NCBI GenBank assembly: GCA_013153915.1
Contig: JAADDL010000059.1
Location: forward strand, 1-5,083
DNA length: 5,083 nucleotides
Reading direction: 5' to 3'
DNA from: Campylobacterota bacterium
GTDB lineage: Bacteria; Campylobacterota; Campylobacteria; Campylobacterales; JALSKU01
This document shows, in pieces, positions 1-5,016 of this stretch. The notes beneath the pieces are model-generated. The model was not told the origin of the DNA. It ran no database searches and saw nothing but the letters and a program-made list of their open reading frames with translations. The position numbers and the translations under genes were made by a program. Position 1 is the first letter of the stretch; every line of letters starts with the position of its first letter.

Positions 1-747
1 CTAAGCGAAACTATGAAAAAGCCGGCGGCTGACGCTATAAAAGCTGGTATCCCCGTCGTAGCTTTTGATGTGGATCTTAAAAATCCGAAAATCCCTCAAA
101 TAGCGCAAGATGATGAACTACTCGGAATGTTGGCGCTAAAGGCTCTTGTAAAAGATTTTAACGGCACGGCAAATGTGGGCTATGTTAGTATCGCCGGAAT
201 CTTACCTCTTGATAAGAGAGATAGAAGTTGGCAAAAGATAAAAAAAGAGTATCCAGGCATCAAAGAGATAGTAAAAACAGGGACTCTCGAATCCCCGATA
301 GCGGCTAAAAACGCCGACCAAGTAAAAGCAGTACTTTTGGCTCATCCTGAGATAAACGCATTTTTCGCACCTTATGATGAACTCGGAAAAGGTGTCGTAC
401 AAGCCCTTAGAGAGATGAGAAGACAAGATAAGGCAAAAGTCTATACGGCGGACATCTCAACCCAAGATATAAGAGAGATGATAAAACCGGATAGTCCTTG
501 GGCGGCTACGGCGGCAACAAATCCGGCATCTATCGGTGCGGTTTCCGTTAGAGCCATAGCTTTGGAGATAGCCGGAGAAAAAGTTCCTCATGAGATACTT
601 ATACCGCCTATGCTATTTACCGCTAAAGAGTTAAGAAAACTTCATATAAAAAATATGAAACAGTTAAGAGAAAAATTTCCTAAATTCAATAGTGTGGATT
701 TGTTAAATCGTCCTTGGATGCCTACGGATAAAAAAGGATTGTTCTAA
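1..747 (+). CDS. Periplasmic substrate-binding protein of a sugar-type ABC importer (5' truncated by window edge)
   Basis: The reading frame is open from the first base, so the ATG at 13 is an internal Met and the true start and signal peptide lie upstream. The visible 248 residues match the type I periplasmic binding fold (Peripla_BP_4, RhaS/LsrB-like). The pattern IPVVAFDVD (17-25) is the end of the first lobe, and QDDELLG (36-42) is the usual hinge-proximal segment. FFAPYDELGKG (121-131) and YTADIS (148-153) supply acidic residues where this family contacts sugar hydroxyls, and SPWAATAATNP (165-175) follows. Family members are usually about 330-370 residues, so roughly 100 are missing. The C-terminus has a basic tail after residue 205. 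The stop TAA shares one base with the mtnA-like start, so uptake and isomerisation are co-expressed. Membership in the family is clear. The ligand is not: 5-methylthioribose or 5-deoxyribose is inferred from the downstream genes, and ribose, rhamnose or AI-2-like ligands cannot be excluded. Confidence 0.87.
   Translation, partial: LSETMKKPAADAIKAGIPVVAFDVDLKNPKIPQIAQDDELLGMLALKALVKDFNGTANVGYVSIAGILPLDKRDRSWQKIKKEYPGIKEIVKTGTLESPIAAKNADQVKAVLLAHPEINAFFAPYDELGKGVVQALREMRRQDKAKVYTADISTQDIREMIKPDSPWAATAATNPASIGAVSVRAIALEIAGEKVPHEILIPPMLFTAKELRKLHIKNMKQLREKFPKFNSVDLLNRPWMPTDKKGLF
734..738 (+). promoter_or_regulatory. Ribosome binding site for the mtnA-like gene
   Basis: An AAGGA Shine-Dalgarno core lies 8 bases before the ATG at 747. 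It sits inside the last codons of the binding-protein gene, and the ATG overlaps that gene's TAA stop by one base. This supports the 747 start and suggests translational coupling. Confidence 0.7.
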
Positions 748-1823
748 TGAGTGAAGATATAGAAAAAAAGTTGGAGACTATCCCCAAAGCAATCTTTTTT
801 GACGAGAAAGAGGATAGGTTTTTTATACTTGACCAAACAAAGCTTCCGGTTGAAGAGGTTATCGAGGAGCAAAAGGATTTAAATCAAGTATATGACTCCA
901 TATATATGTTAAAAGTTAGAGGTGCTCCCGCCATAGGTATAGCGGGGGCTTACGGACTGCTTATAAGTTTGAAAGAGCATATCGACAGACCTCTTGACGA
1001 ATTTATAAAGATAGTGGAGCAAAATGCCGAATATCTAAATAGTTCAAGACCGACGGCGGTCAATCTAAGCTGGGCTCTAAATAAACTCTCAAAGATAGCC
1101 AAGAACTTTCCGAAAAGTTCAAGCTCAAAAGAGTTGTATAAAGCTATAAGAGATGAAGCTATCGCCATACACAAAAGCGATATCAAGACTTGTAGAGAAA
1201 TCGGAGAAAACGGAGCGGAGCTTATAAAAGAGGGGTTTGGCGTATTGACTCTTTGCAATGCGGGAGCGTTGGCGACGGGCGGCATAGGTACGGCGTTGGC
1301 GCCAATGTATGTTGCTTGGAGCAAAGGGGTGAGGTTTAAAGCCTACTCTAGCGAAACAAGACCTCTTTTACAAGGGGCGAGGATAACTTGCTGGGAGTTA
1401 AATAAGTTCGGTGTCGATACTACCATGATAGCCGATAGCGTCTCATCATATCTTATGAAATTGGGAAAAGTGGATATGATAGTGGTGGGAGCCGATAGGG
1501 TTGCCAACAACGGAGATACCGCAAACAAGATAGGCACTCTCTCTTTGGCGGTAAACGCAAAACACTACGGTATCCCGTTTTATATAGCGTGTCCATACTC
1601 CACTATAGATGTGGATACCAAAACGGGGGACGGCATAGTGGTGGAAGAGAGAGGGGCGCAAGAGCTTATCTATATAAAAGGACAGCAGATTGCTCCCAAA
1701 GATATAAAAGTGTTCAATCCCGCTTTTGATGTGACGGACAATTCGTTGATAAGCGGTTTTATAACGGAAAAAGGCATCATAAGAGCGCCTTATGATTTTT
1801 CTAAATCCGCAAAAAGCGAGTAA
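747..1823 (+). CDS. mtnA: MtnA-family S-methyl-5-thioribose-1-phosphate isomerase (or 5-deoxyribose-1-phosphate isomerase)
   Basis: This cytosolic aldose-ketose isomerase converts 5-methylthioribose 1-phosphate to 5-methylthioribulose 1-phosphate. Close homologues (DrdI type) use 5-deoxyribose 1-phosphate. At 358 residues it is full length for the family. Visible signatures in order are ILDQTKLP (27-34), VRGAPAIGIAGAYG (57-70), SSRPTAVNLSWAL (99-111), TLCNAGALATGGIGT (168-182), SSETRPLLQGAR (201-212) and VVGADRVANNGD (247-257) running into NKIGT (260-264). Cys170 and Asp250 have the same 80-residue spacing as the catalytic Cys160/Asp240 pair of the Bacillus subtilis enzyme, which separates it from eIF2B subunits that share the fold. 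It overlaps the binding-protein gene by 1 base and is followed after 3 bases by the regulator. No mtnB, mtnC or mtnD is present here. The aldolase two genes on suggests cleavage to dihydroxyacetone phosphate rather than methionine regeneration. Family assignment is firm; which pentose is used is inferred. Confidence 0.93.
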   Translation: MSEDIEKKLETIPKAIFFDEKEDRFFILDQTKLPVEEVIEEQKDLNQVYDSIYMLKVRGAPAIGIAGAYGLLISLKEHIDRPLDEFIKIVEQNAEYLNSSRPTAVNLSWALNKLSKIAKNFPKSSSSKELYKAIRDEAIAIHKSDIKTCREIGENGAELIKEGFGVLTLCNAGALATGGIGTALAPMYVAWSKGVRFKAYSSETRPLLQGARITCWELNKFGVDTTMIADSVSSYLMKLGKVDMIVVGADRVANNGDTANKIGTLSLAVNAKHYGIPFYIACPYSTIDVDTKTGDGIVVEERGAQELIYIKGQQIAPKDIKVFNPAFDVTDNSLISGFITEKGIIRAPYDFSKSAKSE

Positions 1824-1826
1824 GCC

Positions 1827-2579
1827 TTGAGTCTTTCTCAGTACTATGTGGATAAAAACTCCTCCACCCCTTTATATAAGCAGGTGGAGGATATTATTTC
1901 GGAGTTGCTTACGAAAGAGCCGTACGATAAAGGTGCTAAACTCCCTAATGAGATAGAGATATCAAATAAGTTAAATGTGAGTAGAAATACAGTCAGAAAG
2001 GCTATGTACTCTTTGATCAATAAAAATCTCATCATAAGAAAGAAAAATAGAGGAACTTTCAAAAATATCCAAGACAATCGCATAAAGACAACGCTAAACA
2101 ACTGGTATAGTTTTAATGACGATATGCAAAGACAAAATAGAAAGTTCAAACTATTTGAGCATGGCGTATCTTTGGTGAGGGCTGATTGTGAAGTCTATAA
2201 AAAGTTTCAGATAAAACCAAATAGAAAAATCATTCAGCTTGTCAGAGTAAAAGGGTATTTGGAGCCGGAACTGTATGTAAAGAGCTATTTTCATCCCGAT
2301 TTAAATCTCGAAATTGAGGATTTAAACGATGGGAATATCATAAAACTTTATGAGTTTTTGGAGGGTAAGCTAAATATCAAGATTCTTTTTTCTCAAGAGG
2401 AGATATTGGCGGCAATGCCTGTTTCGGAGATAAAAAAGCATCTTAGTTTTAAAGACGACAAAACTCCCGTATTGATAAGAAAAATGTTAATACATGATGA
2501 AAACGGTAGAAAGATAGCTTACAGCATAGGCTACTATCTATCCGATAGATTTGTGTTTGATCTTCATATAAGTAGGTAA
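1827..2579 (+). CDS. GntR-family transcriptional regulator, HutC/UTRA subfamily
   Basis: This is a DNA-binding regulator, probably a repressor released by a pathway sugar or sugar phosphate. Residues 14-78 form the GntR winged helix: TPLYKQVEDII, then LPNEIEISNKLNVSRNTVRKAM as helix-turn-helix (about 39-60), then the wing ending KKNRGTF (72-78). Residues from about 92 to 246 fit a UTRA ligand-binding domain (WYSFNDDM near the start, VRVKGYLEPELYVKSYF at 139-155, IAYSIGYYLSDRF near the end). The total of 250 residues is typical. The start is TTG at 1827: the mtnA stop at 1821 is in the same frame and bars any upstream start. The only nearby alternative, GTG at 1848, has no visible ribosome binding site. 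A weak GAG-type site precedes the TTG, suggesting low expression or coupling to mtnA. A strong dyad lies at codons 12-22. Placement between isomerase and aldolase implies local control of this operon; the effector is unknown. Confidence 0.9.
   Translation: MSLSQYYVDKNSSTPLYKQVEDIISELLTKEPYDKGAKLPNEIEISNKLNVSRNTVRKAMYSLINKNLIIRKKNRGTFKNIQDNRIKTTLNNWYSFNDDMQRQNRKFKLFEHGVSLVRADCEVYKKFQIKPNRKIIQLVRVKGYLEPELYVKSYFHPDLNLEIEDLNDGNIIKLYEFLEGKLNIKILFSQEEILAAMPVSEIKKHLSFKDDKTPVLIRKMLIHDENGRKIAYSIGYYLSDRFVFDLHISR
1860..1891. repeat. 32-bp imperfect palindrome inside the start of the GntR gene (possible operator or mRNA hairpin)
   Basis: Outer arms TCCTCCACC (1860-1868) and GGTGGAGGA (1883-1891) are perfect 9-base inverted repeats. 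The centre holds TTATATAA (1872-1879), itself a palindrome with exactly the same centre of symmetry, so 13 of 16 base pairs of the dyad match. It covers the codons for the conserved SSTPLYKQVED segment and uses C- and G-ending codons (TCC, ACC, CAG, GTG) that stand out in an AT-rich gene. It could be an autoregulatory operator or an RNA hairpin that hides the purine-rich GGAGGA. The function is inferred; the symmetry is directly visible. Confidence 0.55.
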
Positions 2580-2580
2580 A

Positions 2581-3231
2581 ATGGAAGAGTTAGAGATAAG
2601 AAAAGAGATAGTTAGAGTGTGTTTGGAGATGGAGAGACTCGGTATCAACCAAGGCACTTCGGGCAATGTCAGCCATAGATTGGGTGAGGGTATGTTGATA
2701 ACTCCAAGCGGTGTGCCGTATGGCGAAATGACTCCCGAAGATTTGGTTTTTGTCCCTTTTGAGGATAAAAAAGCTTACAAAGGCAAGCATCCTCCCTCAA
2801 GCGAACTTGATTTTCATTTTGATATATTGAAGGCTAAAAAGGATGTTAATGCCGTATTGCATAACCACTCCACATACGCCACTGCCGTTGCTATGTGTAG
2901 AGAGGATATACCGCCTTGTCACTATATGGTTGCCGTGACGGGAGGCAAAAAGATACCGTGCGCCAAATATGCGACATTCGGTACAAAAGAGTTATCCGAA
3001 AATATTTTAGATACTCTAAACGAGGGGTATAACTCTTGTCTTTTGGCAAATCACGGCGTATTGACGACCGCTAAGAGTTTAAAAAAGGCTTTATGGCTTG
3101 CCGTAGAGATAGAGAGTGCGGCAAAACAGTATATCTTTGCCAAACAACTCTCAAATCCCGTCGTGCTGGATGACAAAGAGATGGATAAGATATTGGAGAA
3201 ATTTAAAAACTACGGATTGAAAAAGAGTTAG
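2581..3231 (+). CDS. Class II (zinc) aldolase, fuculose-1-phosphate aldolase type; probable 5-deoxy/5-methylthio-ribulose-1-phosphate aldolase
   Basis: This is a cytosolic zinc-dependent aldolase expected to release dihydroxyacetone phosphate plus an aldehyde from a ketose 1-phosphate. At 216 residues it equals the length of E. coli FucA. The phosphate-binding segments GTSGNVSHR (25-33) and TPSGVPYG (41-48) are present. PSSELDFH (72-79) supplies Glu75, matching FucA catalytic Glu73. LHNHSTYA (93-100) gives zinc ligands His94 and His96, and ANHGV (156-160) gives His158, matching FucA His92/94/155. HYM (114-116) carries Tyr115, equivalent to FucA Tyr113. The protein therefore resembles FucA and the aldolases called Ald2/DrdA more than the dehydratase MtnB or ribulose-phosphate epimerase AraD. 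It starts 1 base after the GntR stop with a weak AGG site. No fucose kinase or isomerase is visible. Co-transcription with an MtnA homologue favours 5-methylthioribulose or 5-deoxyribulose 1-phosphate as substrate. A true fuculose or rhamnulose role remains possible. Confidence 0.88.
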   Translation: MEELEIRKEIVRVCLEMERLGINQGTSGNVSHRLGEGMLITPSGVPYGEMTPEDLVFVPFEDKKAYKGKHPPSSELDFHFDILKAKKDVNAVLHNHSTYATAVAMCREDIPPCHYMVAVTGGKKIPCAKYATFGTKELSENILDTLNEGYNSCLLANHGVLTTAKSLKKALWLAVEIESAAKQYIFAKQLSNPVVLDDKEMDKILEKFKNYGLKKS

Positions 3232-3237
3232 TAAAAA

Positions 3238-4233
3238 CTATCTCATCCAAAGCATAGTGTCTGTTGATATTTTGTCTTGGTGTAGAGTTTGCAACTCTTT
3301 TTCGAAAGAGATATTTTTCCCGACTTTTATATTTGGAGCGATAAAAAAGAGATACCAGTCTATAACGCTATCACAAGCTTTCATCAATTTTTCAGCCCCT
3401 TCTATCATGATAAAGTTATATTTTTTGACTATATCGAGGCTATCACTTATATAAACTTTTCTATTTTTTACTTTAAAAAGGGGTATGGAAGTGTCAAAAT
3501 CCCCTCTTTTTGAGTATATAAGCACATCGGGAGCTTTACCGTTTATCATTCTGCTATCAAGAGTGGGTCTATCTTTTCTTACCGTATTTCCGCCTATCAC
3601 CAGCAAGTCTATCTTGTCTCTTATTTTATGGACGTACTCTCTTGATTTATCGGAGCTGATGATGCCCGTATCGTAGGTGCCGTTTAGATTTTGAGCCATC
3701 TTGAAAAAGACAAATCTATCTTTTTGCCACTTTAAAAAAGGCTCTATAAGCTCATCGCACTCTTTTTCCAAAACCCCCGTTTTTACCTTTATGCCGTTTT
3801 GTTTTAGGGTCTCTATGCCTCCTTTGGCTTTTTTATTCTTTTCGGTAGAGCCTATGACGACCTCTTTAAAGCCAAGTTGCGATATGAGTAAAGAACAAGG
3901 CGGAGTCGAGCCGTAGTGGTTACAAGGCTCAAGCGTGACATAGATAGTGCAATCTTTAAAGATACCGTTGTGGTTTTGTAGCAAATATCGGTGTATTTTA
4001 GAGGCATCTTCTACATCTTGTAACTCTTTATTATCGGTTAGTGAGATATAAGCCTCTTTTACGCACTCAAGCTCCGCATGGGCTTTGCCCTGTTTTTTGT
4101 GGGCATTGATAGCAAGAATGTTGCCGTGCTTGTCTCTTATGAGCGCTCCGACCGGAGGATTTGGGTATGTTAAGAGTTGATACTTCCAAGCCTCATTTAG
4201 AGCGAGAGATAGATAAAATTCCTCATTTACCAT
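3238..4233 (-). CDS. ribD: Bifunctional riboflavin biosynthesis protein RibD (deaminase/reductase)
   Basis: RibD performs two consecutive early riboflavin steps: deamination of diaminohydroxyphosphoribosylamino-pyrimidine, then NADPH-dependent reduction of the ribosyl side chain. The N-terminal deaminase shows TYPNPPVGALI (22-32), the zinc motif HAE (His52, proton-shuttle Glu54) and LEPCNHYGSTPPC (101-113; Cys104, Cys113). The C-terminal reductase begins near residue 173 and shows SSDKSREYVHKIRDKIDLLVIGGNTV (193-218, partly conserved), DRPTLDSR (221-228) and IEGAEKL near 277. His52 to Cys104 spans 52 residues against about 25 in E. coli RibD, so some 27 residues (about 63-92) are inserted. 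The reductase has NLNG where SLDG is usual, and at 331 residues the protein is slightly short at its C-terminal half. It overlaps the rimP stop by 7 bases with no good ribosome binding site, which suggests coupling to rimP translation. The identity is secure. Confidence 0.95.
   Translation of the reverse strand: MVNEEFYLSLALNEAWKYQLLTYPNPPVGALIRDKHGNILAINAHKKQGKAHAELECVKEAYISLTDNKELQDVEDASKIHRYLLQNHNGIFKDCTIYVTLEPCNHYGSTPPCSLLISQLGFKEVVIGSTEKNKKAKGGIETLKQNGIKVKTGVLEKECDELIEPFLKWQKDRFVFFKMAQNLNGTYDTGIISSDKSREYVHKIRDKIDLLVIGGNTVRKDRPTLDSRMINGKAPDVLIYSKRGDFDTSIPLFKVKNRKVYISDSLDIVKKYNFIMIEGAEKLMKACDSVIDWYLFFIAPNIKVGKNISFEKELQTLHQDKISTDTMLWMR
3295..3310 (+). terminator. Weak terminator-like hairpin for the plus-strand operon
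   Basis: CTCTTT and AAAGAG form a perfect 6-bp stem around a TTCG loop. A T-rich stretch (T5 within 3311-3320) follows on the plus strand, 63 bases beyond the aldolase stop and inside the 3' end of ribD. Only 2 of 6 pairs are G-C, so stability is low. It is the only candidate I see for ending plus-strand transcripts, since the gap between the convergent genes is just 6 bases. Confidence 0.25.
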
Positions 4234-4655
4234 TCTATATATGTTCTGGCTTTTGAAATCTCGTCATAAGGTATAAAAACCGTTTTGTTTTTATCCTCTA
4301 TCTTTATACCTTTATCATTCGCTTCTACAAGCTTTGAGATGTATTTTTTGGAGTGTATAGTCTTTAATTTTAGAGTTTCGCCTATCGAGTTTTTAAAGTG
4401 CTTGGGCTTTTTTAAGGCTCTTTCGACTCCGGGTGAGCTAACTTCAAGAAAGTATTTATCTTGAGTAGGCGGATTTGTGTCTATGATGGGTGAGATTATG
4501 TTGGTTATTTTGGCACACTCATCAAGAGTTATACCGTTTGGAGTCGTGATATAGACGCGAAAAATCTTTTGGTCATTCTCCTCGGTCAATTCCGTATCAT
4601 ACAAAAAAGCTCCGTTATCTTCTATGATTTGAGCTAGCATCTCTTCATCAATCAT
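4227..4655 (-). CDS. rimP: Ribosome maturation factor RimP
   Basis: RimP is a cytosolic assembly factor for the 30S subunit that acts early in maturation of the head region around protein S12. The 142 residues fit the family. The N-terminal alpha/beta domain (about 1-75) contains LDECAKITNIISPIID (24-59 region) and leads into the diagnostic YFLEVSSPGVERALKKPKHF (68-87). The C-terminal SH3-like barrel follows (GETLKLKT to the end, including VFIPYDEISKA). The ATG at 4655 is preceded by AAAGGG (4661-4666) with a 5-base spacer. It overlaps the rbfA stop by 8 bases, and its own stop overlaps ribD by 7. The rbfA-rimP pairing behind infB is what would be expected for a translation-factor operon in Campylobacterota; in many other bacteria rimP instead lies upstream of nusA-infB. 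AT-rich inverted repeats lie in its 3' third. Confidence 0.94.
   Translation of the reverse strand: MIDEEMLAQIIEDNGAFLYDTELTEENDQKIFRVYITTPNGITLDECAKITNIISPIIDTNPPTQDKYFLEVSSPGVERALKKPKHFKNSIGETLKLKTIHSKKYISKLVEANDKGIKIEDKNKTVFIPYDEISKARTYIEW
4268..4312 (-). repeat. Overlapping alternative inverted repeats in the 3' part of rimP
   Basis: AAGGTATAAA (4268-4277) and TTTATACCTT (4303-4312) form a perfect 10-base inverted repeat. A second perfect 8-base pair, ATAAAAAC (4273-4280) and GTTTTTAT (4287-4294), shares part of the same arm, so the two hairpins exclude one another. They lie 35 bases upstream of the ribD start on the coding strand. The stems are nearly all A-T in a lysine- and isoleucine-rich coding stretch, so this may be chance. 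No U-tract follows, so it is not a terminator. Confidence 0.3.
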
Positions 4656-5016
4656 CTCTACCCTTTAACTCTTTGGAAATTTTAGAAAAAAGCATATCCA
4701 TCTTCTCTTTTTTTTGTAGTTTGTCGTCAAATTTGAAGTGAAGTTTAGGACACTTAAACCAACCTTCGTTTTGTAGTACATAATTTTCAAGGTATGGCTT
4801 TACCTTTTTTAAATGTTTTTTGATATACTCTTTATCTTCATCGTTTAAAAGCGTTTGGTCAAGCAGTACATCCGCATCATACTTGCCCCTTTTGCAGTCA
4901 ACATCGGTAACCACAAGACTCTTTAACATCCCGTCGTTAAGTGTCGCTATAGCTTCGGAAAGCACCTCTTTTAAGATACTTTCCGTTCTTTGTAGCTTGA
5001 TACTCTTTTTATTCAA
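4648..5016 (-). CDS. rbfA: Ribosome-binding factor A (RbfA)
   Basis: RbfA is a cold-shock-linked 30S assembly factor that binds near the 5' end of 16S rRNA and helps late maturation. The 122 residues form a single KH-like domain: an N-terminal helix with SIKLQRTESILKEVLSEAI (5-23), the strand SLVVTDVDCKRGKYDADVLL (33-52) and the family-typical C-terminal element CPKLHFKFDDKLQKKEKMDMLFSKI (89-113). The start is TTG at 5016, chosen because AGAAGG (5023-5028) precedes it with a 6-base spacer and because this gives the expected N-terminus. It overlaps the infB stop by 8 bases, and its TGA overlaps the rimP start by 8 bases. RbfA is divergent in sequence across bacteria, and the gene context between infB and rimP strengthens the call. 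Confidence 0.92.
   Translation of the reverse strand: MNKKSIKLQRTESILKEVLSEAIATLNDGMLKSLVVTDVDCKRGKYDADVLLDQTLLNDEDKEYIKKHLKKVKPYLENYVLQNEGWFKCPKLHFKFDDKLQKKEKMDMLFSKISKELKGRDD

Noticed and set aside
13..15. ATG at 13 as the start of the binding-protein gene
   Set aside because: The frame is open through the window edge, and a start here would remove the signal peptide and most of the first lobe. It is an internal methionine.
799..829. Promoter-like TTGACG and TATACT pair inside the start of mtnA
   Set aside because: The spacer is 19 bases, the site is within coding sequence, and AT-rich DNA yields such matches by chance; nothing else supports a start there.
1296..1305. TTGGCGCCAA perfect 10-base palindrome in mtnA
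   Set aside because: It falls in the conserved GTALAPM coding segment, is isolated and has no partner copy in the window. It is likely incidental.
950..1324. 124-codon open frame on the minus strand opposite mtnA
   Set aside because: It lies wholly inside a strongly conserved gene on the other strand, has no recognisable domain, and is best read as a codon-bias shadow.
1827..2579. Regulator as an FadR- or MocR-type GntR protein
   Set aside because: The C-terminal part fits a UTRA domain, not the all-helical FCD domain or an aminotransferase domain, and the length of 250 residues also fits HutC type.
2581..3231. Aldolase-fold protein as MtnB (methylthioribulose-1-phosphate dehydratase)
   Set aside because: TSGNVS, PSSELDFH, HNHSTYA and HYM match FucA-type aldolases better than MtnB, and no MtnC/MtnD neighbours are seen.
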